From Cytophagia bacterium (GTDB taxonomy: Bacteria > Bacteroidota > Bacteroidia > Cytophagales > Cyclobacteriaceae): a DNA stretch of 16,004 bases. Of this stretch, positions 8,497-15,069 are shown in pieces (position 1 is the stretch's first letter; each line of letters begins with the position of its first letter). Position numbers and translations under genes: made by a program. Below the pieces are notes generated by a model. The model was given only the letters and a program-made list of their open reading frames with translations. It did no database searches and was not told the DNA's origin. The stretch is from positions 1 through 16,004 of the forward strand of contig JABXIP010000318.1 in NCBI GenBank assembly GCA_013373005.1, given 5' to 3'.

Positions 8497-9186
8497 GACA
8501 CCTGCCATTGCAGCTATGCTTACTGACTTTGCCTTGGCATTGATAAGAGGTTCTGCACAAGCAATTACTGTTGAACCAGTAGTCAGCACATCATCTACCA
8601 AAAGAACTCTGGCACCTTTCAATGTTGAAGCATCTGCTGCCTCGAATATTCCATCTACATTCTGGATTCTTCTTACTTTAGATTTTCGCGTTTGCGATTC
8701 AATGTTCGTATTTCTAATAAGTCCTTCTTCAAACTGAGGCACACCTAAAACTTCCGAAAGACCCCAACCGAATGCAGCCGCTTGGTTATAACCTCTTTTT
8801 TTCAGCTTATCCGGATGAAGAGGAACTGGAATGATCAGGTCAAAAGAATCGGCAAAACCACTAAGTAATAAATCATAACCAAACCACTTCCCGATCATAG
8901 CGCCTATTTCCTGATTATCATTGTACTTGAGGTCGTGCAAAATGTGCTGCATGATGCCATTCTTAATGAAGTAAGTATAAACCAAAACATGTTCTACGGG
9001 AACCACTCCTTCAAACTTCTGCTTAAATATGTGATCATCGAGCTGATATGTATTCGTCTTAGGTAAATTGTAATGACACTTAGGACATATATATTTGCTT
9101 CCCTTTGGAAGAGGCTGCTTACAGCCCAAACAAAGGTTGGGATAGATTAATGAGAGAAAGTCTGTGAAATAACTGCGCAGGTTCAT
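8491..9186 (-). CDS. comF: ComF-family amidophosphoribosyltransferase-like protein
   Basis: ComF proteins (GntX/ComFC family) are cytoplasmic phosphoribosyltransferase-fold proteins linked to DNA uptake and natural transformation; whether they catalyse a reaction is unsettled. This 231-residue form has a four-cysteine zinc finger at the N-terminus (C19, C22, C34, C37 in CLGC and CPKC) and the family-typical VPLHPDKLKKRGYNQA segment (121-136). The PRPP-binding loop VLLVDDVLTTGST is at 194-206. I chose the ATG at 9186; a TTG at 9195 would add three residues but fits the family N-terminus less well. Its start is only 25 bases from the divergent gene at 9212, and it ends at the hairpin shared with gldJ. 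No other competence gene is visible nearby. Confidence 0.92.
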   Translation of the reverse strand: MNLRSYFTDFLSLIYPNLCLGCKQPLPKGSKYICPKCHYNLPKTNTYQLDDHIFKQKFEGVVPVEHVLVYTYFIKNGIMQHILHDLKYNDNQEIGAMIGKWFGYDLLLSGFADSFDLIIPVPLHPDKLKKRGYNQAAAFGWGLSEVLGVPQFEEGLIRNTNIESQTRKSKVRRIQNVDGIFEAADASTLKGARVLLVDDVLTTGSTVIACAEPLINAKAKSVSIAAMAGVK

Positions 9187-9211
9187 TTCACACAATTTAA
9201 TGAAATTATAA

Positions 9212-9559
9212 ATGAGTATAGTTCAAGAGTTTGATGATTACAGAGCCAGGATGAACGAGAAAATCATGGCTGCTGATAATAAAGTAATTAAGCGCTTCTT
9301 CAACCTGGATACCAACGCTTATGCAGAAGGTGCATTAGATGTTAAAACCAAGGAAATAGTGGGTCTGGCTTGTTCAATGGTTTTAAGGTGTGACGATTGT
9401 GTAAAATACCATCTGGGAAAATGCCATGAGCTTAATTTAACAGATGCAGAAATTTATGAAGCCTTCTCAATTGCCAACTTAATTGGTGGTTCAATAGTAA
9501 TTCCACACCTCCGAAGAGCTGTAGAATTCTGGGAGGCATTGAAAGAAGAGAATGTATAA
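9212..9559 (+). CDS. Carboxymuconolactone decarboxylase / AhpD-like CxxC protein
   Basis: This 115-residue protein belongs to the small AhpD-fold group of the carboxymuconolactone decarboxylase family. The redox signature CxxCxxxH is intact (C60, C63, H67), as in alkylhydroperoxidase AhpD, so a thiol-based peroxide or disulfide role is more likely than decarboxylation. Two more cysteines, C54 and C71, flank the motif. The substrate cannot be read from the sequence. The ATG at 9212 is preceded by an in-frame TAA at 9209-9211, which fixes the start. It opens a plus-strand chain in which the next gene begins 8 bases before its end, suggesting a shared transcript with the 121-residue protein and xth, possibly an oxidative-damage module (inference). 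Confidence 0.85.
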   Translation: MSIVQEFDDYRARMNEKIMAADNKVIKRFFNLDTNAYAEGALDVKTKEIVGLACSMVLRCDDCVKYHLGKCHELNLTDAEIYEAFSIANLIGGSIVIPHLRRAVEFWEALKEENV

Positions 9560-9917
9560 GAAGGACCTGGAACTTCATGTGCGCTGGGCGAAGCTGATGA
9601 CTTCACTCAAGGATGTCATTGGCAAAAGGCCAAAAGACTTGAATGGAACTCTTTTTCTAATTGGAGTTCAGGAGCTGGGTAAAGGCCCGCAGAACTTCAG
9701 CAAGGAGGAAAAGCAAGACCTGATGCACATTGCTATTTGTAAGGTTTTAAGTTACTCCGACTATTATGAGCTTGAAAGTGTAGATCAGGATGGCTGGCCA
9801 CATTGGAAGCCTATTAAAAAGCTACCCAAGTTCGACCTATTGGACCAGGAAAAGCTTTTGAAAATGCACGTACTTGAATATTTTGAAAAGGAATTTGAAC
9901 TGAAAATAGAAGCATGA
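9552..9917 (+). CDS. Conserved-looking hypothetical protein between CxxC protein and xth
   Basis: I do not recognise a family for this 121-residue soluble protein. It has no signal peptide, membrane helix or cysteine-rich motif; its one cysteine is near residue 78. It is rich in lysine and aromatic residues, with two probable helical ends and a central tract VDQDGWPHWKPIKKLP that looks like a structured loop. It overlaps the preceding gene by 8 bases and the xth start by 4 bases (ATGA), so it is almost certainly translated in concert with both. Coupling to exodeoxyribonuclease III hints at a DNA-maintenance or oxidative-stress role, but this is association only. Confidence 0.8.
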   Translation: MYKKDLELHVRWAKLMTSLKDVIGKRPKDLNGTLFLIGVQELGKGPQNFSKEEKQDLMHIAICKVLSYSDYYELESVDQDGWPHWKPIKKLPKFDLLDQEKLLKMHVLEYFEKEFELKIEA

Positions 9918-10672
9918 AAATTATCTCCTACAACGTAAATGGTATTCGCGCAGCTTTAAATAAGGGCTTTAAAGAATGGTTAGAGGCGGAAAATCCTGAC
10001 ATCCTCTGCCTACAAGAGCTTAAAGCTTTACCCGAACAGGTTGATAATTTTTATGAAGACTTAGGTTACCAAATGTACTGGGAAACTGCTGAGAAAAAAG
10101 GCTATTCTGGAGTAGCTATTCTTACTAAACCTGAGCCAATCCACGTGGAACATGGTTGCGGAAATGACCTTTATGATAGTGAGGGACGTGTACTAAGAGC
10201 AGATTACAAAGACTTTTCAGTAATGTCCGTCTACATGCCAAGCGGAACCAGCGGAGATATTAGACAAGACTTCAAATATGAGTGGTTAGACTTCTTTCAA
10301 AACTATGTAAATGAATTAAGGAAAGAAGTTCCTAACCTAATCATTAGCGGTGATTACAATATTGCTCACAAGGAAATAGACATTCATAACCCGGTTTCTA
10401 ACAAAAACTCTTCGGGTTTCTTACCTGAAGAAAGAGATTGGCTGACCAAATACGTGGACTCTGGTTTCATTGATACTTTCAGAGAATTCAACACAGACCC
10501 TCATCATTATTCATGGTGGAGCTACCGAGCCAATGCTCGCGCCAACAACAAAGGCTGGCGTATCGACTACCATATGGCTACCGAACCACTCAAAGAAAGA
10601 TTAAAGTCAGCATCCATTCTTCCCAATGCTTTTCACTCAGACCATTGCCCGATAGTACTGGAAATTGACTAA
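9914..10672 (+). CDS. xth: Exodeoxyribonuclease III / AP endonuclease
   Basis: This enzyme cuts DNA 5' of abasic sites and removes 3' blocking groups in base-excision repair; the family also has 3'-5' exonuclease activity. The 252-residue length is normal. The catalytic set of the endonuclease/exonuclease/phosphatase fold is visible: N8 in YNVNGIR, metal-binding E35 in LQELKA, Y107 in VYMPSG, D147 and N149 in SGDYNIAHKEIDI, D218 in WRIDY, and D243/H244 in the closing SDHCPI. The start is coupled by an ATGA overlap to the 121-residue gene before it. An 88-base gap with a candidate promoter for the next operon follows; no convincing terminator is seen. Confidence 0.96.
   Translation: MKIISYNVNGIRAALNKGFKEWLEAENPDILCLQELKALPEQVDNFYEDLGYQMYWETAEKKGYSGVAILTKPEPIHVEHGCGNDLYDSEGRVLRADYKDFSVMSVYMPSGTSGDIRQDFKYEWLDFFQNYVNELRKEVPNLIISGDYNIAHKEIDIHNPVSNKNSSGFLPEERDWLTKYVDSGFIDTFREFNTDPHHYSWWSYRANARANNKGWRIDYHMATEPLKERLKSASILPNAFHSDHCPIVLEID
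10137..10152. other. Degenerate parS-like sequence inside xth
   Basis: CAATCCACGTGGAACA shares the right-hand 13 bases with the perfect palindromic parS-like site at 15034-15049 and differs at the first three positions. It lies in coding sequence (Pro-Ile-His-Val-Glu-His), so it may be coincidence; ParB would at best be expected to bind one half strongly. Confidence 0.2.
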
Positions 10673-10700
10673 ACAGAAAGTTTATTTACCTGTTTATCAA

Positions 10701-10729
10701 TTGTTTTACAATCCTTTAGAAACTATTTG
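10701..10729 (+). promoter_or_regulatory. Candidate promoter of the DUF4175-like/ATPase/ybeY operon
   Basis: A TTG at 10701-10703 is followed after 18 bases by ACTATTTG (10722-10729), which keeps the TTTG half of the TAnnTTTG -7 consensus but not its first two bases. The spacing fits a Bacteroidota -33/-7 pair and would place the transcript start about 25 bases before the ATG at 10761. Confidence 0.35.
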
Positions 10730-10760
10730 CGTAATTAATGTAGACTAAAGAAAGCAGGTT

Positions 10761-13700
10761 ATGGGTTCTAATGAGTCGTTGATTAAACAACTAAAAGACT
10801 ATAAGCGAAAGTTTTATAAGAATAAGGCTATTAAAGGAGCCATTATTTTGCTAGGAGCCTTGTTAGCAGCTTTCTTGTTAATCAACACCATTGAATTCTC
10901 TGCTCACCTTTCTAAACTCGGAAGGGGTATTCTCTTTTACACATTCTTGCTTTCACTTTCAGGTACGGCATACTGGCTCGTCATCAGGCATCTTATCATC
11001 ATGAATAATGATGGCAGCCAAATGACGAATGAAGAGGCCGCCAAGCAAATAGGAAAACATTTTCCTGAGGTTTCTGACAAATTGCTCAATGTCATTCAAC
11101 TGGAAAAGCTATCCGATCGGCAAAGCGAATTGCTTATCGCCAGCATTCAGCAGAAGAGTTTGAAGCTCCAAAAAGTGCCTTTCGTTAACGCAATCGACAT
11201 TAAGGCCAATCGAAAATACTTTAAGTACTCATATATTCCGGCCATTGTCATTGTATTACTTTTCATTTTCGTTCCTCAATTCATTACGGAGAGTTCTACC
11301 CGCATTATTAAATACAATAATGATTTTCAGCCCGAAGCACCTTTCAGTTTCTTGATTGATGAAGCAGCTCTTGATGGTTTCAAAGACGAGCCATTCACTA
11401 TTTCAGTAGAAACCGAAGGAAGGGCCATTCCAGAAGACGTATTTATATGGCTTAATGAAAGAAAAATTAAGGCCACTGAAGTGGCTTCAGGTCAATTTGA
11501 GTATCAAATAGCCCGACTGAAAGAGAAGACTAGTTTTAAAATTGAGGCAGAAGGTATTGTTTCTTCAACATATACCATAAACACCTTGCTAAGGCCAAGC
11601 CTTTCTTTATTCAACATTGATTTAAACTACCCTGATTATACCAGAATTGAAGATGAATCTGTAAAAAACTCCGGTAACTTAACTATTCCGGAGGGTACAG
11701 AAGCCACTTGGAACATTAATGCTGCCAACACTGATGATGTTACTTTCTTTTTTCAAAGTTCAAACGAGAAACTCGAGAGTGAAGAATCAGGCAGAGACAA
11801 GTTCAGCCTTTCGCAAGTTTTGAAAAAAGGAGGCGCATATTCAATCAACCTAAAAAATGAGAACAGCTCCAACAGAGATTCTCTCAAGTTTCAAATTGAA
11901 GTGATCAGGGATCGAACTCCTGAAATCATTCTCGATCAGTATCAAGACACGGTTCTCTACAAAAACATTGTATTGGGTGGAAAAATAGAAGATGACTACG
12001 GCTTCAGCTCACTCGCACTTCACTACAGTTATGATGGAGAAAATTATGATGAGGTCAGTATTCCATTCAATTCCGCCACTTTAGACCAGTCTTACTATTA
12101 CATTTTCAAGCTAGATTCTAGCAAAGTAAAAGCCGGAGCAGAGCTTACCTATTACATGCAAGTATCTGATAATGATGGTGTTAATGGATATAAGACTGCA
12201 AAATCTGCTTCTTACAATTTCAAAATTCCCTCGTTAGAAGAACTTGAAGAAGATATTGAAAGATCTAGCCAGGCAGTAAAAGAGGAAATAGATGAAACCC
12301 TTAAGCAGGCAGAAGAACTAAGCAAGAAAATTCAGGAAGCTGATGAAAAGCTGAAAACTAAAAAGACAATGGACTGGCAAGATGAAAAGCTTATGCAGGA
12401 AATTCTTGATCAGAAAGAGAAGCTTGCAGAAAAGGTTGATCAGCTGAAAAAGGAAAATCAACGCAATAGCGAAAAGCTGGAGCAATTCAAGCCACAGAGT
12501 GAAGAGATTCAGCAAAAGATGGAGCAGCTGCAGGACATTATGGATAGTGTGTTAGACGAAGAGACCAAAAAACTATATGATGAGCTCCGTGAATTAATGG
12601 AAGAACAGTCTGATATAGAGGAATTTAGAGAAAAAATGGACCAGCTCAGAAATGAGTCTGGCAACCTAGAAGAAGACCTTGAAAGAACTTTAGAGCTATT
12701 TAAAAAGCTTCAGTTCGATATGGCGCTTGAAGAAAGCATTAAGAAGTTAGATGAGCAGATTGAAGACCAGGAAGAACTTCAGGAACAAACTGAAGCAGGA
12801 GAGAAGCCAAGTGAAGAATTAGCCGAAGAGCAAGCCAAGGAGAAGGAAGAAACTAAGGACCTGGAAGAACAACTGGACAAGTTGAACGAACTTAATCAAG
12901 ACCGGAAAAACCCCGATCAACTACCTCAGGATGCCAAAGAGCAAATGGAGGAAATTCAGGAAGAACAGCAAAAGGCACAGGAGTCATTAGAGGAAGCGGC
13001 CAAACAAGAACAGCAAGACCCTAGCGAACCTTCTGAGCAAGTGCAGGGGGAGAAAGAGTCTGGAGAGCAATCAGAACCTAAAGGCCAACAGCAAAGGCAG
13101 AAGGCCTCAGAATCGCAGAAAAGGGCTGGTCAGAAAATGCAGCAGCTAAAACAAAGTCTAGAGTCTATGCAAACCAGCATGCAAATGGAGCAGCAAATGG
13201 AAAACATGGACAATTTGCGTGACCTTGTAGACAATTTGGTAACCCTTTCCTTTAACCAGGAAGAATTGATGGATCAGTTCAAAGAAATCCGCCAGAGCGA
13301 TCCAAGAGTTGTAAAGCTTGGCCAAGAACAGTTGAAGCTTAAGGATGACTCTCAGATCATACAAGATAGCCTCGTTGCTCTTTCACAAAGAGTCTTTCAA
13401 ATATCTTCTTTCGTTATGAAGGAGTTAGATGAAATGAACAGACAGATGGATGGCACAATTGAGTCACTGAAAGAGAAAAGAATCAATGAAGTAATTGGTA
13501 AACAGCAGTTTACGATGACAGCTATTAATAATTTGGCTCTATTGCTTGATGACGTTCTACAACAAATGCAACAGCAAATGGCATCGCAGATGAAGGGTTC
13601 CAAAGGCAATTCTCAGAACCAAAAGAACAACCCTCAAATGAATGGACTTTCAGAGCTTCAAAAGCAATTGAGTGAACAAATTAAGGAGCTCAAGCAAAGC

Positions 13701-14144
13701 GGCAAGAGTGGCCGAGAGCTGTCAGAAGAATTAGCTAGAATGGCTGCTCAACAAGAGAAATTGAGAAATACGTTAGAAAACTTTGAAACAGGCACGCAGG
13801 GAAATAAATTGGGTGAGAAAATTGATCAGCTTGTAGAGCAAATGGAGCAGAATGAGTGGGATCTTATTAATAAGAACATCACAGATGAAACCATTGAAAG
13901 ACAGCAAGAGATTTTGACCAGATTGTTGGATGCTGAAAATTCAATGAAGGAAAGAGGGGAAGATGATCAGCGAGAAGCAAGAACAGCTGAGGACTTTGAG
14001 TTGTCTATACCTGAATCACTCAATGAATACCTGAAAGAAAAGCAAAAGGAAATTGAACTTTTAAAAACTATTCCTGCGAGGTTAAATCCATATTACAAGA
14101 AGGAAACCAATAAATACTTCAAGAAAATCAAAGAAAAGAACTGA
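10761..14144 (+). CDS. DUF4175-like membrane-anchored coiled-coil protein
   Basis: This 1127-residue protein resembles the DUF4175 proteins of Bacteroidota, whose function is not established. Three hydrophobic helices are visible: about 24-44, 57-79 and 156-174. Residues about 180-490 look like beta-rich, Ig-like modules, probably extracytoplasmic. From about 490 to 930 the protein is a long, highly charged Glu/Lys/Gln coiled coil, with a Gln/Glu/Ser low-complexity tract around 730-820 and a second Gln/Asn-rich tract near 934-962. A further charged helical region ends in a lysine-rich tail. No enzymatic motif is seen. It heads a plus-strand operon, 9 bases before the ATPase gene. The size, membrane anchor and rod-like part suggest a scaffold or envelope-spanning role (inference). 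The family assignment is from overall resemblance. Confidence 0.85.
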   Translation: MGSNESLIKQLKDYKRKFYKNKAIKGAIILLGALLAAFLLINTIEFSAHLSKLGRGILFYTFLLSLSGTAYWLVIRHLIIMNNDGSQMTNEEAAKQIGKHFPEVSDKLLNVIQLEKLSDRQSELLIASIQQKSLKLQKVPFVNAIDIKANRKYFKYSYIPAIVIVLLFIFVPQFITESSTRIIKYNNDFQPEAPFSFLIDEAALDGFKDEPFTISVETEGRAIPEDVFIWLNERKIKATEVASGQFEYQIARLKEKTSFKIEAEGIVSSTYTINTLLRPSLSLFNIDLNYPDYTRIEDESVKNSGNLTIPEGTEATWNINAANTDDVTFFFQSSNEKLESEESGRDKFSLSQVLKKGGAYSINLKNENSSNRDSLKFQIEVIRDRTPEIILDQYQDTVLYKNIVLGGKIEDDYGFSSLALHYSYDGENYDEVSIPFNSATLDQSYYYIFKLDSSKVKAGAELTYYMQVSDNDGVNGYKTAKSASYNFKIPSLEELEEDIERSSQAVKEEIDETLKQAEELSKKIQEADEKLKTKKTMDWQDEKLMQEILDQKEKLAEKVDQLKKENQRNSEKLEQFKPQSEEIQQKMEQLQDIMDSVLDEETKKLYDELRELMEEQSDIEEFREKMDQLRNESGNLEEDLERTLELFKKLQFDMALEESIKKLDEQIEDQEELQEQTEAGEKPSEELAEEQAKEKEETKDLEEQLDKLNELNQDRKNPDQLPQDAKEQMEEIQEEQQKAQESLEEAAKQEQQDPSEPSEQVQGEKESGEQSEPKGQQQRQKASESQKRAGQKMQQLKQSLESMQTSMQMEQQMENMDNLRDLVDNLVTLSFNQEELMDQFKEIRQSDPRVVKLGQEQLKLKDDSQIIQDSLVALSQRVFQISSFVMKELDEMNRQMDGTIESLKEKRINEVIGKQQFTMTAINNLALLLDDVLQQMQQQMASQMKGSKGNSQNQKNNPQMNGLSELQKQLSEQIKELKQSGKSGRELSEELARMAAQQEKLRNTLENFETGTQGNKLGEKIDQLVEQMEQNEWDLINKNITDETIERQQEILTRLLDAENSMKERGEDDQREARTAEDFELSIPESLNEYLKEKQKEIELLKTIPARLNPYYKKETNKYFKKIKEKN

Positions 14145-14153
14145 GCTCACTGA

Positions 14154-14555
14154 ATGAATAATATTAGTATTGAAATACCTTCTCTCACTGAAAACATCAG
14201 AATTGTTGAGAGTTTCATAGACAATGCAAAGGACAAGTATGAGCTAACAGACGATGTATATGGTAACATTATGATTGCCGTTATTGAATCTGTAAACAAT
14301 GCTATTCTTCACGGCAATCAAACCGATAAGAAGAAGAATGTCCGGCTCAGTGCCCAATTACTTGAAGGTGAAATAACCTTCAGTATCTCAGATGAGGGCA
14401 ATGGCTTTGATTTCAAGGATCTACCGGATCCGACTGCACCTGAAAATGTTAAGAAAGTTGGTGGCCGTGGTATCTTCTTAATGAAGAACCTTGCAGATGA
14501 AATCCAATTCAAGGATAATGGACGAACCGTTCAGCTTACATTCTATCTAGACTAA
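14154..14555 (+). CDS. RsbW-like GHKL ATP-binding protein
   Basis: This 133-residue protein is a stand-alone HATPase_c domain of the anti-sigma-factor/serine kinase (RsbW/SpoIIAB) type. The N-box is ESVNNAILHGN (E45, N48), the ATP-lid aspartate motif is SDEGNGF (D80, G82, G84), and the second glycine motif is GGRGIFLMKNLAD (G103, G104, G106). Family members bind a partner sigma factor or phosphorylate an antagonist. No sigma factor or STAS-domain antagonist gene is present in this window, so the partner is unknown. It starts 9 bases after the coiled-coil gene, and its stop overlaps the ybeY start (TAATG), indicating coupled translation. Confidence 0.9.
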   Translation: MNNISIEIPSLTENIRIVESFIDNAKDKYELTDDVYGNIMIAVIESVNNAILHGNQTDKKKNVRLSAQLLEGEITFSISDEGNGFDFKDLPDPTAPENVKKVGGRGIFLMKNLADEIQFKDNGRTVQLTFYLD

Positions 14556-14995
14556 TGCCAAGTCAGATTCATTTTTTCAATGAAGACGTTGAGCTTAAAC
14601 TCAAACACAAGACAATTCTGCGCAATTGGATAGGCTCTATCATTGAGTCTGAAAATCAATCATTAGACGAAATCAATTATATATTCTGTTCAGACGACTA
14701 TCTGTTAGAAATTAATAGACAATATCTCAATCATGACTACTACACAGATATCATCACCTTCGATAATAGGGAAGACTCAGAAGAACCTATTCAATCTGAC
14801 ATTTTCATCTCTGTTGACAGAATAAAAGATAACGCTCAATATCTTGGAATAGAATTTAGCCAGGAACTGTATCGAGTTCTCATTCATGGAGTTCTTCACC
14901 TTTTAGGCCATGCAGACAAAACAGAGCAGCAACAGGCCGACATGAGAAAAAGAGAGGAAGCTTCCTTATCTTTGCTCCACATTCCAACAAAGTAG
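14555..14995 (+). CDS. ybeY: Endoribonuclease YbeY, rRNA maturation factor
   Basis: YbeY is a metal-dependent endoribonuclease involved in 16S rRNA 3'-end processing and ribosome quality control. The 146-residue length is normal. Family signatures are YTDIITFD (63-70), SDIFIS (81-86) and the metal site HGVLHLLGHAD (111-121). H111 and H115 match the first two zinc ligands; at the third ligand position (+10) there is D121 instead of the usual histidine, with an extra H119 two residues earlier. From memory, aspartate here is common in Bacteroidota, so activity is probably kept. The start overlaps the ATPase stop codon by one base. The stop is immediately followed by the first parS-like site. Confidence 0.94.
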   Translation: MPSQIHFFNEDVELKLKHKTILRNWIGSIIESENQSLDEINYIFCSDDYLLEINRQYLNHDYYTDIITFDNREDSEEPIQSDIFISVDRIKDNAQYLGIEFSQELYRVLIHGVLHLLGHADKTEQQQADMRKREEASLSLLHIPTK

Positions 14996-15011
14996 TGTTC
15001 CACGTGAAACT
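14996..15011. other. parS-like ParB-binding site 1
   Basis: TGTTCCACGTGAAACT matches the broadly conserved parS consensus TGTTNCACGTGAAACA at every position except the last base. It includes the central CACGTG and begins directly after the ybeY stop codon. parS sites are centromere-like elements bound by the CTPase ParB, which loads the partition complex and SMC near the replication origin. ParA/ParB genes are not in this window. Confidence 0.8.
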
Positions 15012-15033
15012 TTAAGCTGACAATTTCACTTAT

Positions 15034-15049
15034 TGTTCCACGTGGAACA
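15034..15049. other. parS-like ParB-binding site 2 (perfect palindrome)
   Basis: TGTTCCACGTGGAACA is a perfect 16-base palindrome and differs from the parS consensus TGTTNCACGTGAAACA only by G for A at position 12. It repeats the TGTTCCACGTG core of the first site in direct orientation, centre to centre 38 bases. It ends 20 bases before the mnmG ATG, so bound ParB could also affect mnmG expression (inference). It is not a terminator, because no T-run follows. Confidence 0.8.
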
Positions 15050-15069
15050 GTTGGTTAAAGAATAAGTGT

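Noticed and set aside
9187..9195. TTG start for comF at 9195
   Set aside because: The in-frame ATG at 9186 gives an N-terminus closer to the family pattern; the extra three residues add nothing recognisable.
10671..10711. Hairpins after xth (AAACAG/CTGTTT and ATTGT/ACAAT)
   Set aside because: The stems are short and not GC-rich, with no T-run after them, and they overlap the candidate promoter of the next operon.
12240..13960. Repetitive Glu/Gln/Lys codon tracts as a DNA repeat array
   Set aside because: The repetition is at the level of amino-acid composition in a coiled coil; there is no regular nucleotide repeat unit.
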